Shown: positions 25,509-34,790, counted from the stretch's first letter. The stretch is DNA of 64,000 nt from Pseudomonas sp. Irchel s3h14 (GCF_900187425.1 NZ_FYDJ01000016.1:1-64000); one strand, 5' to 3'. Numbers and translations: made by a program. Notes: generated by a model from the letters alone, not told the origin.

Positions 25509-26843
25509 TTAAGCCAGGTCGTACTTCTCGCGCACCAGATGGCCAATACCGATGCGATCCAGCACGGTCATCGGGCACAGGAACGTTACGCGGACGGTGC
25601 CCGGCAAGCGGCTGATGTCGATCGAGCCGGTGATGGTCGCGCGGTTGAGTACTTCGTCGTACGGCAGACCGGTAACCGAGGCGGCGCGTTTCAAGCCGTT
25701 CTCCACGGCGACGTTGAGGTTCTCGCCGCTGCCGATAAAGGTGATCGGCCCGCTCTGCTCGATCTCGTGCTGGCCCCAGCGCTCGCCCAGCTCGCGGACT
25801 TTCTGCCGCTGCCCGGCATTCATCGGCCGGGCCATGGGCGGCAAGTCGTCAAGGTTTTGCAGCAGGATCGGCCCTTCCAGCGTCAGGTTCTTCACCACTT
25901 CCACCACCACTTCGGTTTCCCCGGAGCAGTCGGTGGCATGCCCGGCGATCTCGCCGTTGCCCTGCTGGGCGTGCATGTCGCCCATGTACACGCCGGCGCC
26001 TGGCACCTTGACCGGGCAGATCAACACGCAGCCCTCGCGGATCGAGTTGGTGTCCATGTGACCGTCAGTCTTGGCCGCGTGCAGTTCTTCGCGGGTCATG
26101 CCGAAACGGTGCGGCGCGCCGATCAGGTATTGGCCGAAATCGGAGCAGTTATGGGAGTCGGGCAAATCACGCGACGGCGTGGTGCCGATGTTGCCGAGGA
26201 ACGGCCGCATGTGCGCCGCCACGCCGGGGATGTCGGCGCGCGCCAGGGACAGGATCGAATGTTGCGCGGCGAATTCCGGCAGCGCCGACATCTCGGCTGC
26301 GTTACCGGCCAGTTGATTGGCGACGTCCTGATTCACGGTCAGGCTGACCTGGTTCTGCGCATCGAACACGATCACGTAGCCGTGGCTGAAACGAAACGCG
26401 CTGACTTCGGCGCCACAGTTGTTACAGCGAATCGCGTCCTCGCCGATGCCTTCGACATGGCTGGCCGGATGTTCGGTGCCGCACTTGGCGCAGAATTTGG
26501 AGACGAACGGATCGCCGTGGTAGCGACCTTCAACGAAGCTCATCACCCCGGACGAAGTGGCCAGCGAGGTGACGCGCATGCTTTTGATCTTGATCGCCAC
26601 CGCGTCGCCGATTTCCGCACCGGCAATGGCCACCGGTTGCGTCACTTCGTGGCCACCCTCGAAGGCCGGCGTGATCATCGGCCCCCAGCAGCCCGGTGGT
26701 GTGCCGGTGATCAGGGTGCCGCCGTCGGCCAGTGGCCCGAGCATCGGCTGGCTTGGGCCGATGATGCCGCTGGTGTATTGGTCGACGCGCAGGCGATTGA
26801 CGGGTGTAGATTTCAGGTCGGTTTCAGGCAGGAGCGTGGTCAT
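25509..26843 (-). CDS. Acetamidase/formamidase family protein
   Basis: A 444-residue FmdA/AmdA-type amidohydrolase, expected to release ammonia from formamide or short amides in the cytoplasm. Family signatures include GDAVAIKIKSM (about 85), MGDMHAQQGNGEIAGH near 310 and the ETEVVVEV block. An insertion near residues 125-155 contains CAKC and, 20 residues on, CNNC, which looks like a small zinc ribbon not present in the shortest formamidases. The start at 26843 has AAGGGG upstream. It is monocistronic between a hairpin and a repeat-containing gap. The amide substrate cannot be fixed from sequence. Confidence 0.85.
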   Translation of the reverse strand: MTTLLPETDLKSTPVNRLRVDQYTSGIIGPSQPMLGPLADGGTLITGTPPGCWGPMITPAFEGGHEVTQPVAIAGAEIGDAVAIKIKSMRVTSLATSSGVMSFVEGRYHGDPFVSKFCAKCGTEHPASHVEGIGEDAIRCNNCGAEVSAFRFSHGYVIVFDAQNQVSLTVNQDVANQLAGNAAEMSALPEFAAQHSILSLARADIPGVAAHMRPFLGNIGTTPSRDLPDSHNCSDFGQYLIGAPHRFGMTREELHAAKTDGHMDTNSIREGCVLICPVKVPGAGVYMGDMHAQQGNGEIAGHATDCSGETEVVVEVVKNLTLEGPILLQNLDDLPPMARPMNAGQRQKVRELGERWGQHEIEQSGPITFIGSGENLNVAVENGLKRAASVTGLPYDEVLNRATITGSIDISRLPGTVRVTFLCPMTVLDRIGIGHLVREKYDLA

Positions 26844-27263
26844 TGTTGTCCCCTTCACGGTGTATAGGGTGCCAAACGGCCTACGCAGTTCATCGCAGGT
26901 TTGTATCTCGCCTGTGTTCGGCAAAGCCTGCTGTTGCAGGGATCTGTATCGAGAAGCCTGTTAGATACAGTGCAATACATGCGGTCCCTGTAGGAGCTGG
27001 GCTTGCCCGCGATGAGGCCGGCGCATCCAACATATTTGTCGCCTGACACACCGCCATCGCGGGCAAGCCCGGCTCCTACAGGGGTCAGCGTTGCCGCCAC
27101 CGGGGCTTTCGTCGCTCAAGGCAGCGCTGCACGGCCCCCGGACTAAACTTAGTGCACGCAGGGCGTGCTTATCGTCCTGTTCATTCCCACGACCACCGTC
27201 CAGAGGTGAACGCCTCGAAAAACAAGGCCTCTGGACTGTGATCCTGCTGAAGGAGCACACGTG
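26844..27263. other. Intergenic region with formamidase promoter and a REP-like pair
   Basis: This 420-base divergent gap should contain the promoters of the formamidase (minus) and the methyltransferase (plus). Its middle is occupied by the palindromic pair at 26989-27081. Open frames across it read through the repeat and are not genes. No recognisable operator was found. Confidence 0.5.
26989..27081. repeat. TGTAGGAGCTGGGCTTGCCCGCG-type palindromic pair
   Basis: Inverted pair of the TGTAGGAGC/GGGCTTGCCCGCGATG variant, with a spacer ATATTTGTCGCCTGACACACCGCC-like segment nearly identical to the spacer at 16139-16228, although the arms differ in sequence. Confidence 0.85.
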
Positions 27264-28310
27264 ATGGACGAGGCCAGACTCAATGATTTCATGGGCAAAC
27301 TGGTGAACGACATGGGCGGCGCGGCGATGCTCGCCAACGTCATCCTCGGCGAAGAGCTCGGACTGTACCGGGCCATGGCCGACAGTCAGCCAGTCACCCC
27401 TGAAGCCCTCGCTGAAAAAACCGGCTGCAACCCCCGCCTGATACGCGAATGGCTCAGCGCCCACGCCGCTTCCGGTTACATGGAACACCGCGACGGCCAG
27501 TTCTGGCTGCCCGAAGAGCAGGCCATGGCATTGGCGATCGAAGACTCACCGGTCTATATCGCGGGTGGCGTCGGGGTGGTCGCATCGTTTTTCCATGACA
27601 AGGACAAACTGGTCAGCGCCATGCGCGGCGACGGTGCCCTCGCCTGGGGCGATCACCATCCGTGCATGTTCAGCGGCACAGAGCGGTTCTTCCGGCCAGG
27701 TTATAAAGCGCATCTGGTCGCCGAATGGCTACCGGCGCTCGAAGGCGTGGTCGCCAAACTGGAGGCTGGCGCCAAAGTGGCGGATATCGGCTGCGGCCAC
27801 GGCGCATCCACCGTGATCATGGCTCAGTCGTTCCCCGATTCGCGGTTCGTCGGTTTCGACTACCACGCGCCCTCCGTCACCGTCGCCACCCAGCGCGCCG
27901 AAGAAGGTGGCGTGGCCGGGCGTGCGCGATTCTTCCAGGGCACGGCAAAAAGCTTCCCCGGCGATGACTATGATCTGGTCTGCTACTTCGACTGCCTGCA
28001 CGACATGGGCGACCCGGTGGGCGCGGCGCGGCACGCTTATGACGCACTGAAACCGGACGGCACGGTGCTGCTGGTAGAGCCGTTCGCCAATGACTCGCTC
28101 GACGACAACGTCAACCCGGTTGGCCGCTTGTTCTACGCCGCCTCGACCTTCATCTGCACCCCGAACTCGCTGTCCCAGGAGGTCGGCCTCGGCCTCGGCG
28201 CCCAGGCTGGTGAGGCGCGGCTGCGCAAGGTGTTCACCGAGGCGGGGTTCAAGACGTTCCGGCGGGCCACGGAAACACCGTTCAACCTGATTCTGGAGGC
28301 GCGTAAATAA
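27264..28310 (+). CDS. Class I SAM-dependent methyltransferase with winged-helix N-terminus
   Basis: A 348-residue protein. Residues 1-90 form a winged-helix dimerisation domain (MLANVILGEELGLYRAM ... LIREWLSAHAASGYM), and the methyltransferase domain begins near 160 with motif I VADIGCGHGAST, followed by RFVGFDYHAPSV and DLVCYFDCLHDMGDP. The arrangement resembles mycobacterial Rv2258c and O-methyltransferase-like proteins; the substrate is unknown. AAGGAG lies eight bases ahead of the ATG at 27264; an overlapping GTG at 27261 is too close to it. Confidence 0.83.
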   Translation: MDEARLNDFMGKLVNDMGGAAMLANVILGEELGLYRAMADSQPVTPEALAEKTGCNPRLIREWLSAHAASGYMEHRDGQFWLPEEQAMALAIEDSPVYIAGGVGVVASFFHDKDKLVSAMRGDGALAWGDHHPCMFSGTERFFRPGYKAHLVAEWLPALEGVVAKLEAGAKVADIGCGHGASTVIMAQSFPDSRFVGFDYHAPSVTVATQRAEEGGVAGRARFFQGTAKSFPGDDYDLVCYFDCLHDMGDPVGAARHAYDALKPDGTVLLVEPFANDSLDDNVNPVGRLFYAASTFICTPNSLSQEVGLGLGAQAGEARLRKVFTEAGFKTFRRATETPFNLILEARK

Positions 28311-28320
28311 ACCCGATCCC

Positions 28321-28388
28321 TGTAGGAGCACAGCTTGCTGGCGATGGCGTATTTGAAATCGCCATCGCCAGCAAGCTGTGCTCCTACA
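28321..28388. repeat. TGTAGGAGCACAGCTTGCTGGCGATGG palindrome
   Basis: A 27-bp arm (TGTAGGAGCACAGCTTGCTGGCGATGG from 28321) is repeated inverted up to 28388 around a GCGTATTTGAAATC-like loop. It lies just after the methyltransferase stop and could act as its terminator, though no T run follows. Confidence 0.8.
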
Positions 28389-28442
28389 GGGTGGTCGGCC
28401 AATGCTACCCTGCAAACACTCATGATCCACCGGAGTGTTGAA

Positions 28443-29285
28443 ATGCTCGACAGCCTCATCCGCGAACAACTCGACCGCCTTCAGCAGTTAATGGCTGACC
28501 AGCCGTTTGTGGTCCTGACCGGCGCCGGCATCAGCACCCCGTCGGGCATTCCGGATTACCGCGACAACCAGGGCGTGCGGCGTGGCCGGCAACCGATGAT
28601 GTATCAGGAGTTTCTCTCCGCGCCCGAATCCCGGCGGCGCTATTGGGCGCGGGCGATGCTCGGTTGGCCGCGGGTGCGCCAAGCCCAGCCGAACGTGGCC
28701 CACGAGGCCTTGGCCAGTTTGCAAAGTTCGCAGCAGATCAGCGGCCTGATCACTCAAAACGTCGACACCCTGCACGATCAGGCCGGCAGCCATGACGTCA
28801 TCGAACTTCACGGCAGCCTGCACCGGGTGTTGTGCCTGGATTGCGGCAAGCGCAGCGAACGGGATTCGATCCAGCAATTGATGGAAGCGCAGAATCCGTA
28901 TCTGGCCGGCGTGGATGCGGTGCAAGCCCCAGACGGCGACACGCTGCTGGATGCAGCGTTTGAGGCGCGGTTTCAGGTGCCGCATTGCCCGCATTGCGCG
29001 GGTGAACGGATGAAGCCGGATGTGGTGTTTTTTGGCGAGAACGTGGCGCAGGCGACGGCGGCCAAGGCAATGGCGGCGGTCGAAAAGGCTGCGGGGTTGT
29101 TGGTGGTCGGGTCTTCGTTGATGGCGTATTCGGCGTTTCGGTTGTGCCGGGTGGTGGCGGATCAGGGGAAGCCGCTGATTGCGATTAATTTGGGGAAGAC
29201 TCGGGCGGATGACCTTCTTGATCTCAAGATTGAGGCTTCGTGCGAGCAGCTTTTACCCCTACTGACGCAACGTCTCTCACTCTGA
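28443..29285 (+). CDS. SIR2-family NAD-dependent protein deacylase
   Basis: A 280-residue sirtuin. NAD-binding GAGISTPSGIPDYR is at about 27-40, ITQNVDTLHDQAG near 102, the catalytic His in ELHGSLHR near 122, and zinc cysteines in CLDC and CPHC (about 131-134 and 182-185). GSSLMAYSAFRL and AINLGKTRADD complete the fold. It belongs to the class II/SIRT4-like sirtuins. Long insertion between the two cysteine pairs (about 47 residues) is typical of that class. The start at 28443 follows family alignment; the upstream in-frame extension lies in a repeat. No partner gene is evident. Confidence 0.9.
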   Translation: MLDSLIREQLDRLQQLMADQPFVVLTGAGISTPSGIPDYRDNQGVRRGRQPMMYQEFLSAPESRRRYWARAMLGWPRVRQAQPNVAHEALASLQSSQQISGLITQNVDTLHDQAGSHDVIELHGSLHRVLCLDCGKRSERDSIQQLMEAQNPYLAGVDAVQAPDGDTLLDAAFEARFQVPHCPHCAGERMKPDVVFFGENVAQATAAKAMAAVEKAAGLLVVGSSLMAYSAFRLCRVVADQGKPLIAINLGKTRADDLLDLKIEASCEQLLPLLTQRLSL

Positions 29286-29314
29286 TCGTTCCCACGCTCC
29301 GCGTGGGAACGATC
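29284..29314. repeat. GATCGTTCCCACGC palindromic element, minimal copy 4
   Basis: A single perfect palindrome GATCGTTCCCACGC-TCC-GCGTGGGAACGATC, the outer arms without the inner part. It lies exactly between the convergent ends of the sirtuin and LysR genes and overlaps both stop regions, so it may terminate both transcripts. Confidence 0.85.
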
Positions 29315-30209
29315 AATGGGGGCGTTGGCCGAGGTTTTCGGCTTTAAGAATATCGAACAACGCCTGCGCCGCCGCCGACAGTTCCACACCCGGCTTGGTC
29401 AGCACCCCAATCGCCCGCTCCACCACCGGATCGCGCAAGGTAATGCACCGCGCACCCAGTTCCAGCATCTGCCCGACACACAACGCCGGCACCGCACTCA
29501 CCCCCAACCCGCTCGCCACCATCCGCCCAACCGTCGCCAACTGATGGCTTTCAAACTCCACCGGCAATTTCATCCCGCGCGCCTGCAAGTGCTCTTCGAG
29601 CATCACCCGAACCGTCGACGGACGCTGCAAAGTGATGAACGGTTCCTTGAGCAAGGTCTGCCAATCGATGTCTTCCCGTTCGGCAAAAGGTGAATCCTTC
29701 GGCACCACGGCAACGAAACGATCCATGTACAACGGCGTGAATGCCAGCGACGAACTCTGATTCGGTTCAAACGCCACCCCCAGCTCAACCTGCCGGTCAC
29801 GCACCATCTCCAGCACCTGCTCGTTGATCACGTCATTCACTGTGACGTTGACCTTGGGATAGCGCGCGCGGAAGGTTTTCAGGATCGGCGGCAGCAGGTT
29901 GCCGGCAAATGAGGGCATCGCCGCCAGTGTGACGCGACCGCGCTGAAGGGTGAATCGTTGCCGCAACTCATCCTCGGCATTGTCCCAGTCGGCAATCAGA
30001 CGACGCGCCAGTGGCACCAGCGATTCTCCCTCCGCCGTCAGCGCGACATTGCGCGTGTTGCGGGTGAACAGGCGCCCGCCCAGCCCCTCCTCCAGCGCCT
30101 TGATGGTCAGGCTCAAGGCCGATTGCGACAGGTGCAACCGCTCGCAGGCCACGGCAAAACTCAAACTCTGGGCCACGGCCAAAAATGCCCTGATCTGCTT
30201 GACTGTCAT
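29313..30209 (-). CDS. LysR-family regulator (DhcR-like)
   Basis: A 298-residue LysR regulator: N-terminal HTH with QSLSFAVACERLHLSQSALS (about 15-35) and a substrate-binding domain from residue 90. It is divergent from a CoA-transferase pair and thiolase. In P. aeruginosa the gene in the same relative place, dhcR (PA1998), is needed for dehydrocarnitine/carnitine use through dhcAB, so an activator role here is a reasonable inference. The start at 30209 gives MTVKQIRAFLAVAQ; GGAGC lies upstream at good spacing. Confidence 0.85.
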   Translation of the reverse strand: MTVKQIRAFLAVAQSLSFAVACERLHLSQSALSLTIKALEEGLGGRLFTRNTRNVALTAEGESLVPLARRLIADWDNAEDELRQRFTLQRGRVTLAAMPSFAGNLLPPILKTFRARYPKVNVTVNDVINEQVLEMVRDRQVELGVAFEPNQSSSLAFTPLYMDRFVAVVPKDSPFAEREDIDWQTLLKEPFITLQRPSTVRVMLEEHLQARGMKLPVEFESHQLATVGRMVASGLGVSAVPALCVGQMLELGARCITLRDPVVERAIGVLTKPGVELSAAAQALFDILKAENLGQRPH

Positions 30210-30360
30210 GAGCACTGGCTCCAACGTAGTACGGATGATCGATTGGTGAGTTTTATCTATCAATCAACCTTAAAAATCAACTTAACAAATGAATACTACG
30301 GCGAGACACTCCATCCCCATACGGCTAGCCAGCCGCCCACAAAGAATAAAAGAGGTGCAT

Positions 30361-31059
30361 ATGGCAGGTTTCGACAAGCGCGTGAGTTCCTACGAGGAAG
30401 CCCTTGCAGGTCTTGAAGACGGCATGACCGTGATCGCCGGCGGCTTCGGTCTGTGCGGGATCCCGGAAAACCTCATCGCCGAGATCAAGCGCAAAGGCAC
30501 ACGTGACCTCACCGTGGTTTCCAACAACTGCGGCGTCGACGGTTTCGGCCTCGGCGTGCTGCTGGAAGACCGGCAGATCCGCAAGGTGGTGGCGTCCTAC
30601 GTCGGCGAGAACAAAATGTTCGAGGAGCAACTGCTCAGCGGCGCTATCGAAGTGGTCCTGACCCCCCAAGGCACCCTCGCCGAAAAAATGCGCGCAGGCG
30701 GCGCCGGCATTCCCGCTTTCTTCACCGCCACCGGCGTCGGCACTCCAGTTGCCGACGGCAAGGAAGTCCGCGAATTCCATGGCCGCCAGTACCTGATGGA
30801 AGAATCCATCACCGGTGACTTCGCCATCGTCAAAGGCTGGAAAGCCGACCATTTCGGCAACGTCATCTACCGCCACACCGCCCAGAACTTCAACCCGCTG
30901 GCCGCCACTGCCGGCAAGATCACCGTGGTCGAAGTCGAAGAAATCGTCGAACCCGGCGAGCTGGACCCGTCGCAGATCCACACCCCTGGCATCTACGTCG
31001 ACCGAGTCATTTGCGGCACGTTCGAGAAGCGCATCGAACAGCGCACCGTGCGTAAGTGA
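30361..31059 (+). CDS. dhcA: 3-oxoacid/dehydrocarnitine CoA-transferase subunit A
   Basis: A 232-residue alpha subunit of a family I CoA-transferase. GGFGLCGIPENLI near residue 25, NNCGVDGFGLG near 57 and GKITVVEVEEIVEPGELDP near 190 are standard. With subunit B it moves CoA from succinyl-CoA or acetyl-CoA to a 3-keto acid such as acetoacetate or dehydrocarnitine. The order LysR / A / B / atoB matches P. aeruginosa PA1998-PA2001, hence the symbol; atoD/scoA would be an equivalent name. The start at 30361 has AGAGG upstream; the longer frame covers the divergent promoter region. Confidence 0.88.
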   Translation: MAGFDKRVSSYEEALAGLEDGMTVIAGGFGLCGIPENLIAEIKRKGTRDLTVVSNNCGVDGFGLGVLLEDRQIRKVVASYVGENKMFEEQLLSGAIEVVLTPQGTLAEKMRAGGAGIPAFFTATGVGTPVADGKEVREFHGRQYLMEESITGDFAIVKGWKADHFGNVIYRHTAQNFNPLAATAGKITVVEVEEIVEPGELDPSQIHTPGIYVDRVICGTFEKRIEQRTVRK

Positions 31060-31095
31060 TCCCCTGCCCCCGGACCGAATGAAGGAATAACAACA

Positions 31096-31761
31096 ATGGC
31101 ACTTTCCCGCGAACAAATGGCTCAACGCGTCGCCCGCGAAATGCAGGACGGCTTCTATGTAAACCTGGGCATCGGCATCCCGACCCTGGTCGCCAACTAC
31201 ATCCCTGAAGGCATGGAAGTCATGCTGCAGTCGGAAAACGGCCTGCTGGGCATGGGCCCCTTTCCTACTGAAGAAACCATCGATGCCGACATGATCAACG
31301 CCGGCAAACAAACGGTGACCGCGCGTATCGGCGCGTCGATCTTTTCCTCGGCCGAGTCCTTCGCGATGATCCGCGGTGGTCATGTCGACCTGACCGTGCT
31401 GGGCGCCTTTGAAGTAGACGTGCAAGGCAACATCGCCTCGTGGATGATCCCCGGCAAACTGGTCAAGGGCATGGGCGGCGCAATGGACCTGGTGGCCGGC
31501 GCAGACAACATCATCGTTATCATGACCCACGCGTCCAAGGACGGTGAGTCCAAGCTGTTGTCCAAATGCAGCCTGCCGCTGACCGGCGCCGGGTGCATCA
31601 AGCGCGTGCTGACCGACCTGGCGTACCTGGAAATCGAAAACGGCGCGTTCATTCTCAAGGAACGCGCACCGGGCGTCAGCGTCGAGGAGATTGTCGCCAA
31701 GACCGCCGGTAAACTGATCGTGCCGGATCACGTTCCGGAAATGCAGTTCGCTGCCCAGTGA
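31096..31761 (+). CDS. dhcB: 3-oxoacid/dehydrocarnitine CoA-transferase subunit B
   Basis: A 221-residue beta subunit. The catalytic glutamate that forms the CoA thioester intermediate is in SENGLLGMG near residue 50. GIGIPTLVANYI (about 25), GGHVDLTVLGAFEVD (about 95) and GAMDLVAGA (about 130) are family blocks. It follows subunit A by 36 bases and precedes the thiolase by 11 bases, so all three are co-transcribed and should act as one heterotetramer plus thiolase pathway. Confidence 0.9.
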   Translation: MALSREQMAQRVAREMQDGFYVNLGIGIPTLVANYIPEGMEVMLQSENGLLGMGPFPTEETIDADMINAGKQTVTARIGASIFSSAESFAMIRGGHVDLTVLGAFEVDVQGNIASWMIPGKLVKGMGGAMDLVAGADNIIVIMTHASKDGESKLLSKCSLPLTGAGCIKRVLTDLAYLEIENGAFILKERAPGVSVEEIVAKTAGKLIVPDHVPEMQFAAQ

Positions 31762-31772
31762 GGAATCATTCC

Positions 31773-32954
31773 ATGCAAGAAGTCGTCATTGTCGCCGCCA
31801 CCCGCACCGCCATCGGCAGTTTCCAGGGTGCCCTGGCCAACGTGTCCGCAGTTGACCTCGGTGCTGCGGTGATCCGTCAGCTGCTGGCGCAAACCGGTCT
31901 GGACGTTGCTGAAGTCGATGAAGTGATCATGGGCCAGGTGTTGACCGCCGGCGCCGGGCAGAACCCTGCGCGCCAGTCCGCGATCAAGGCCGGCCTGCCC
32001 TTCACCGTGCCTGCGATGACCCTGAACAAGGTCTGCGGCTCGGGCCTCAAAGCGCTGCATCTGGCCACTCAGGCGATTCGCTGCGGCGATGCCGACGTGA
32101 TCATTGCCGGCGGCCAGGAAAACATGAGCCTGTCCAATTACGTCATGCCGGGCGCTCGCACCGGTCTGCGCATGGGTAACGCGCAAATCGTCGACACCAT
32201 GATCAGCGACGGCCTGTGGGATGCGTTCAACGATTACCACATGGGCATCACCGCCGAGAACCTGGCTGAAAAATACAGCCTGACTCGCGAGCAACAAGAC
32301 GCCTTCGCCGCGGCCTCGCAACAGAAAGCCACGGCCGCCATCGAAGCCGGGCGTTTTGCCGATGAGATCACGCCGATCCTGATTCCTCAGCGCAAAGGCG
32401 ATCCGGTTGCTTTCCAGGTTGACGAACAACCTCGAGCAGGTACCACCGCCGACTCCCTGGGCAAACTGAAACCTGCCTTCAAAAAGGACGGTTCGGTGAC
32501 TGCCGGTAACGCCTCGTCCCTGAACGATGGTGCCGCCGCCGTAATCCTGATGAGCGCGGAAAAAGCCAAGGCCCTCGGCCTGCCCGTGCTGGCGAAAATC
32601 GCGGCTTACGCCAATGCGGGCGTCGACCCGGCGATCATGGGTATCGGCCCGGTCAGCGCAACTCGTCGTTGCCTGGACAAGGCCGGCTGGTCCATCGACC
32701 AACTGGACCTGATCGAAGCCAACGAAGCCTTCGCTGCGCAATCTCTGGCGGTGGCCAAGGACCTGGAATGGGACCTGAACAAGGTCAACGTCAACGGCGG
32801 CGCTATCGCCCTGGGCCACCCGATCGGTGCGTCGGGTTGCCGGGTGCTGGTGACCTTGCTGCACGAAATGATCAAGCGTGACGCCAAGAAAGGCCTCGCC
32901 ACCCTGTGCATCGGTGGTGGTCAGGGCGTGGCACTGGCGATCGAACGGGCATAA
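31773..32954 (+). CDS. atoB: Acetyl-CoA C-acetyltransferase (thiolase)
   Basis: A 393-residue thiolase that cleaves acetoacetyl-CoA made by the CoA transferase into two acetyl-CoA. The catalytic residues are visible: Cys in NKVCGSGLKA near 88, His in GGAIALGHPIGASG near 350, and the second Cys in CIGGGQGVA near 380. The length is typical. The ATG at 31773 is used (MQEVVIVAATRTAIG). It is the last gene of the block and is followed by a dispersed repeat and then a strong terminator. Confidence 0.93.
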   Translation: MQEVVIVAATRTAIGSFQGALANVSAVDLGAAVIRQLLAQTGLDVAEVDEVIMGQVLTAGAGQNPARQSAIKAGLPFTVPAMTLNKVCGSGLKALHLATQAIRCGDADVIIAGGQENMSLSNYVMPGARTGLRMGNAQIVDTMISDGLWDAFNDYHMGITAENLAEKYSLTREQQDAFAAASQQKATAAIEAGRFADEITPILIPQRKGDPVAFQVDEQPRAGTTADSLGKLKPAFKKDGSVTAGNASSLNDGAAAVILMSAEKAKALGLPVLAKIAAYANAGVDPAIMGIGPVSATRRCLDKAGWSIDQLDLIEANEAFAAQSLAVAKDLEWDLNKVNVNGGAIALGHPIGASGCRVLVTLLHEMIKRDAKKGLATLCIGGGQGVALAIERA

Positions 32955-32963
32955 GCCTTACAT

Positions 32964-33069
32964 GATCGTTCCCACGCTCCGCGTGGGAATGCAGCCCGGG
33001 ACGCTCCGCGTCCCAAAGCGGACGCAGAGCGTCCGTTGAGGCATTCCCACGCAGAGCGTGGGAACGATC
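32964..33069. repeat. GATCGTTCCCACGC palindromic element, copy 5
   Basis: Full-length copy, 106 bp, with perfect outer arms and the inner GGGACGCTCCGCGTCCC / GGACGCAGAGCGTCC arms, placed between atoB and its terminator. Confidence 0.9.
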
Positions 33070-33130
33070 TACATCAAACAGCGTTCAACAGACGGCGCGG
33101 GGACCCACGAATATCCGTTCGCTGTCTGGC

Positions 33131-33170
33131 AAAACACCCGGTGCGACTCACGTCGCACCGGGTTCTTTTT
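33131..33170. terminator. Bidirectional terminator between atoB and the F420-type oxidoreductase
   Basis: A perfect 12-bp stem (ACCCGGTGCGAC with GTCGCACCGGGT, loop TCAC) followed on the plus strand by TCTTTTT and on the minus strand by GTTTT. It sits between convergent genes and can serve both. Confidence 0.9.
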
Positions 33171-33179
33171 GTCTGTTCG

Positions 33180-33782
33180 TCAGGCAAATTTCACCAGATT
33201 CAGCACCGGCAGCGGACCTCCTGGAAACTGCACCAGCCGCGCCCCGATGCTCAATTCCCCAAGATCAATCCCGAAGAAACCCAGCTGTTCGATCAGCGCC
33301 GCCACTTGAGCTTTCGCATCGGCATCATCACCCGAGAGAAACAGCACCCGCTGTCCGCCCTCCGCCGCCGGATCGCTTTCCAGAAACCGCGCCTGAAGGT
33401 GATTGAACGCCTTCACCACCCGCGCACCGGGCACCCACTCAGCAAACACTTCACTGGACGTCCGCCCCTGCAAATCCACCGCCTTGAACGACGGCGCCTC
33501 GATTGAGTTGTTGGCATCGATGACAATCCGTCCGCCAAAATCCGGCAGACCGGCAAGCGCGGTCGGCAACTTCGACCAGTTGACCGCAACCAGCACGATA
33601 GCTTGTGCGGCGGCCTCCTCGCGGGTTCCGGCACGCGCCGTTGGCCCAAGTTCTGCCACCAGCGAGGCCAGGCTTTGCGGACCACGGCTGTTGGCGATAA
33701 CCACCTCAATGCCTTGACGCGACAGTGCTCTGGCAAAAGCTGCGCCGATTGCGCCGGCGCCGATGATTCCGATGGTGCTCAT
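33180..33782 (-). CDS. NADPH-dependent F420 reductase-like oxidoreductase
   Basis: A 200-residue single-domain Rossmann protein of the NpdG/F420-oxidoreductase-like family. IGIIGAGAIGAAFARAL at the N-terminus is the dinucleotide site, followed by VIANSRGPQSL and the conserved RVVKAFNHLQARFL near 130. Pseudomonas lacks coenzyme F420, so the true substrate is something else, possibly a small ketone or flavin. It is divergent from a LysR gene 111 bases away that probably regulates it. It ends at a bidirectional terminator. Confidence 0.8.
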   Translation of the reverse strand: MSTIGIIGAGAIGAAFARALSRQGIEVVIANSRGPQSLASLVAELGPTARAGTREEAAAQAIVLVAVNWSKLPTALAGLPDFGGRIVIDANNSIEAPSFKAVDLQGRTSSEVFAEWVPGARVVKAFNHLQARFLESDPAAEGGQRVLFLSGDDADAKAQVAALIEQLGFFGIDLGELSIGARLVQFPGGPLPVLNLVKFA

Positions 33783-33893
33783 GGTTGTTCACTCCGAAGG
33801 TTGTCGTTGGAGTGAATACTGCGCTTGCCATTAGCACTTGATTAGCGGGTAATGCCTTGAATGATCTTCAAGCATGACTAGCAGGTGCCTGCC

Positions 33894-34790
33894 ATGGAAA
33901 CCCTCGCCAACCTCGAATCTTTTGTCCGCAGTGCCGAAACCGGCAGTTTTTCCGCCGCCGCGCGGGTGCTCGCGCTGACCCCTGCGGCTGTCAGCCGCAA
34001 CGTAGCGATGCTCGAACGCAACATCGGCGTGCGGCTGTTCCAGCGCTCGACCCGCAAGCTGTCCCTGACCGAAGCCGGGGAACGCTTTCTGACGAGTATC
34101 GGCGGCAATCTGGAAGCGTTGCAGACAGCGATCAGCACGGTAAGCAGCGACCAAGGCGAGCCGGCGGGCGTGCTCAAGGTCAGTCTGGCGCCGACGTTTG
34201 GCATCGGTCATGTCTTGCCGCTGCTGCCGGCGTTCCTGGCACGCTACCCATTGATTCGCCCGGAATGGCACTTCGAAAACCGCCCTGTGGATTTGATTGC
34301 CGAAGGGTATGACGCGGCCATTGGCGGCGGCTTCAAGTTGACGCCCGGGGTGGTGTCGCGGACGTTGGCGGCGGCGGATGTGGTGGCGGTCGCCTCTCCC
34401 GCCTACCTCGCAGAACGCAGCCTGCCCGACAGTCCGACAGACCTGTCCGGACACACCGGCATTGTGATGCGCGGCACCCGCACCGGGCGGATTCGCCAAT
34501 GGCTGATGCAAGATGGCGCGGGCAACGAAGCACCGGCCAATCTGAATGAAAACATTGTGCTCAATGACCCGGCCGCCATGCGCGAAGCAGCGATACTCGG
34601 CCTGGGCGTGACGCTGCTGGTGTTGCCGGATGTGCTGGCGAATATCCAGCGTGGCGAACTGGTGCGCCTGCTGCCCGACTGGCACGCTGACGCGGGGCCT
34701 ATTTCGCTGTACTACCCGAGCCGGACGTTAATGCCGGCCAAGACCCGGGTGTTTATCGACTTTGTGGTCGAGGCGTTTTCACCCCGCTGA
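33894..34790 (+). CDS. LysR-family regulator
   Basis: A 298-residue LysR protein. The N-terminal HTH includes GSFSAAARVLALTPAAVSRNVAMLE (shown only in part here) and the linker FQRSTRKLSLTEAGERF; the effector domain starts near residue 92. It belongs to the subgroup with ALTPAAVSR seen next to oxidoreductase genes. It most likely controls the divergent F420-reductase-like gene. The ATG at 33894 is preferred to a GTG at 33885 because it starts at the usual METLANLESFV. Confidence 0.87.
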   Translation: METLANLESFVRSAETGSFSAAARVLALTPAAVSRNVAMLERNIGVRLFQRSTRKLSLTEAGERFLTSIGGNLEALQTAISTVSSDQGEPAGVLKVSLAPTFGIGHVLPLLPAFLARYPLIRPEWHFENRPVDLIAEGYDAAIGGGFKLTPGVVSRTLAAADVVAVASPAYLAERSLPDSPTDLSGHTGIVMRGTRTGRIRQWLMQDGAGNEAPANLNENIVLNDPAAMREAAILGLGVTLLVLPDVLANIQRGELVRLLPDWHADAGPISLYYPSRTLMPAKTRVFIDFVVEAFSPR

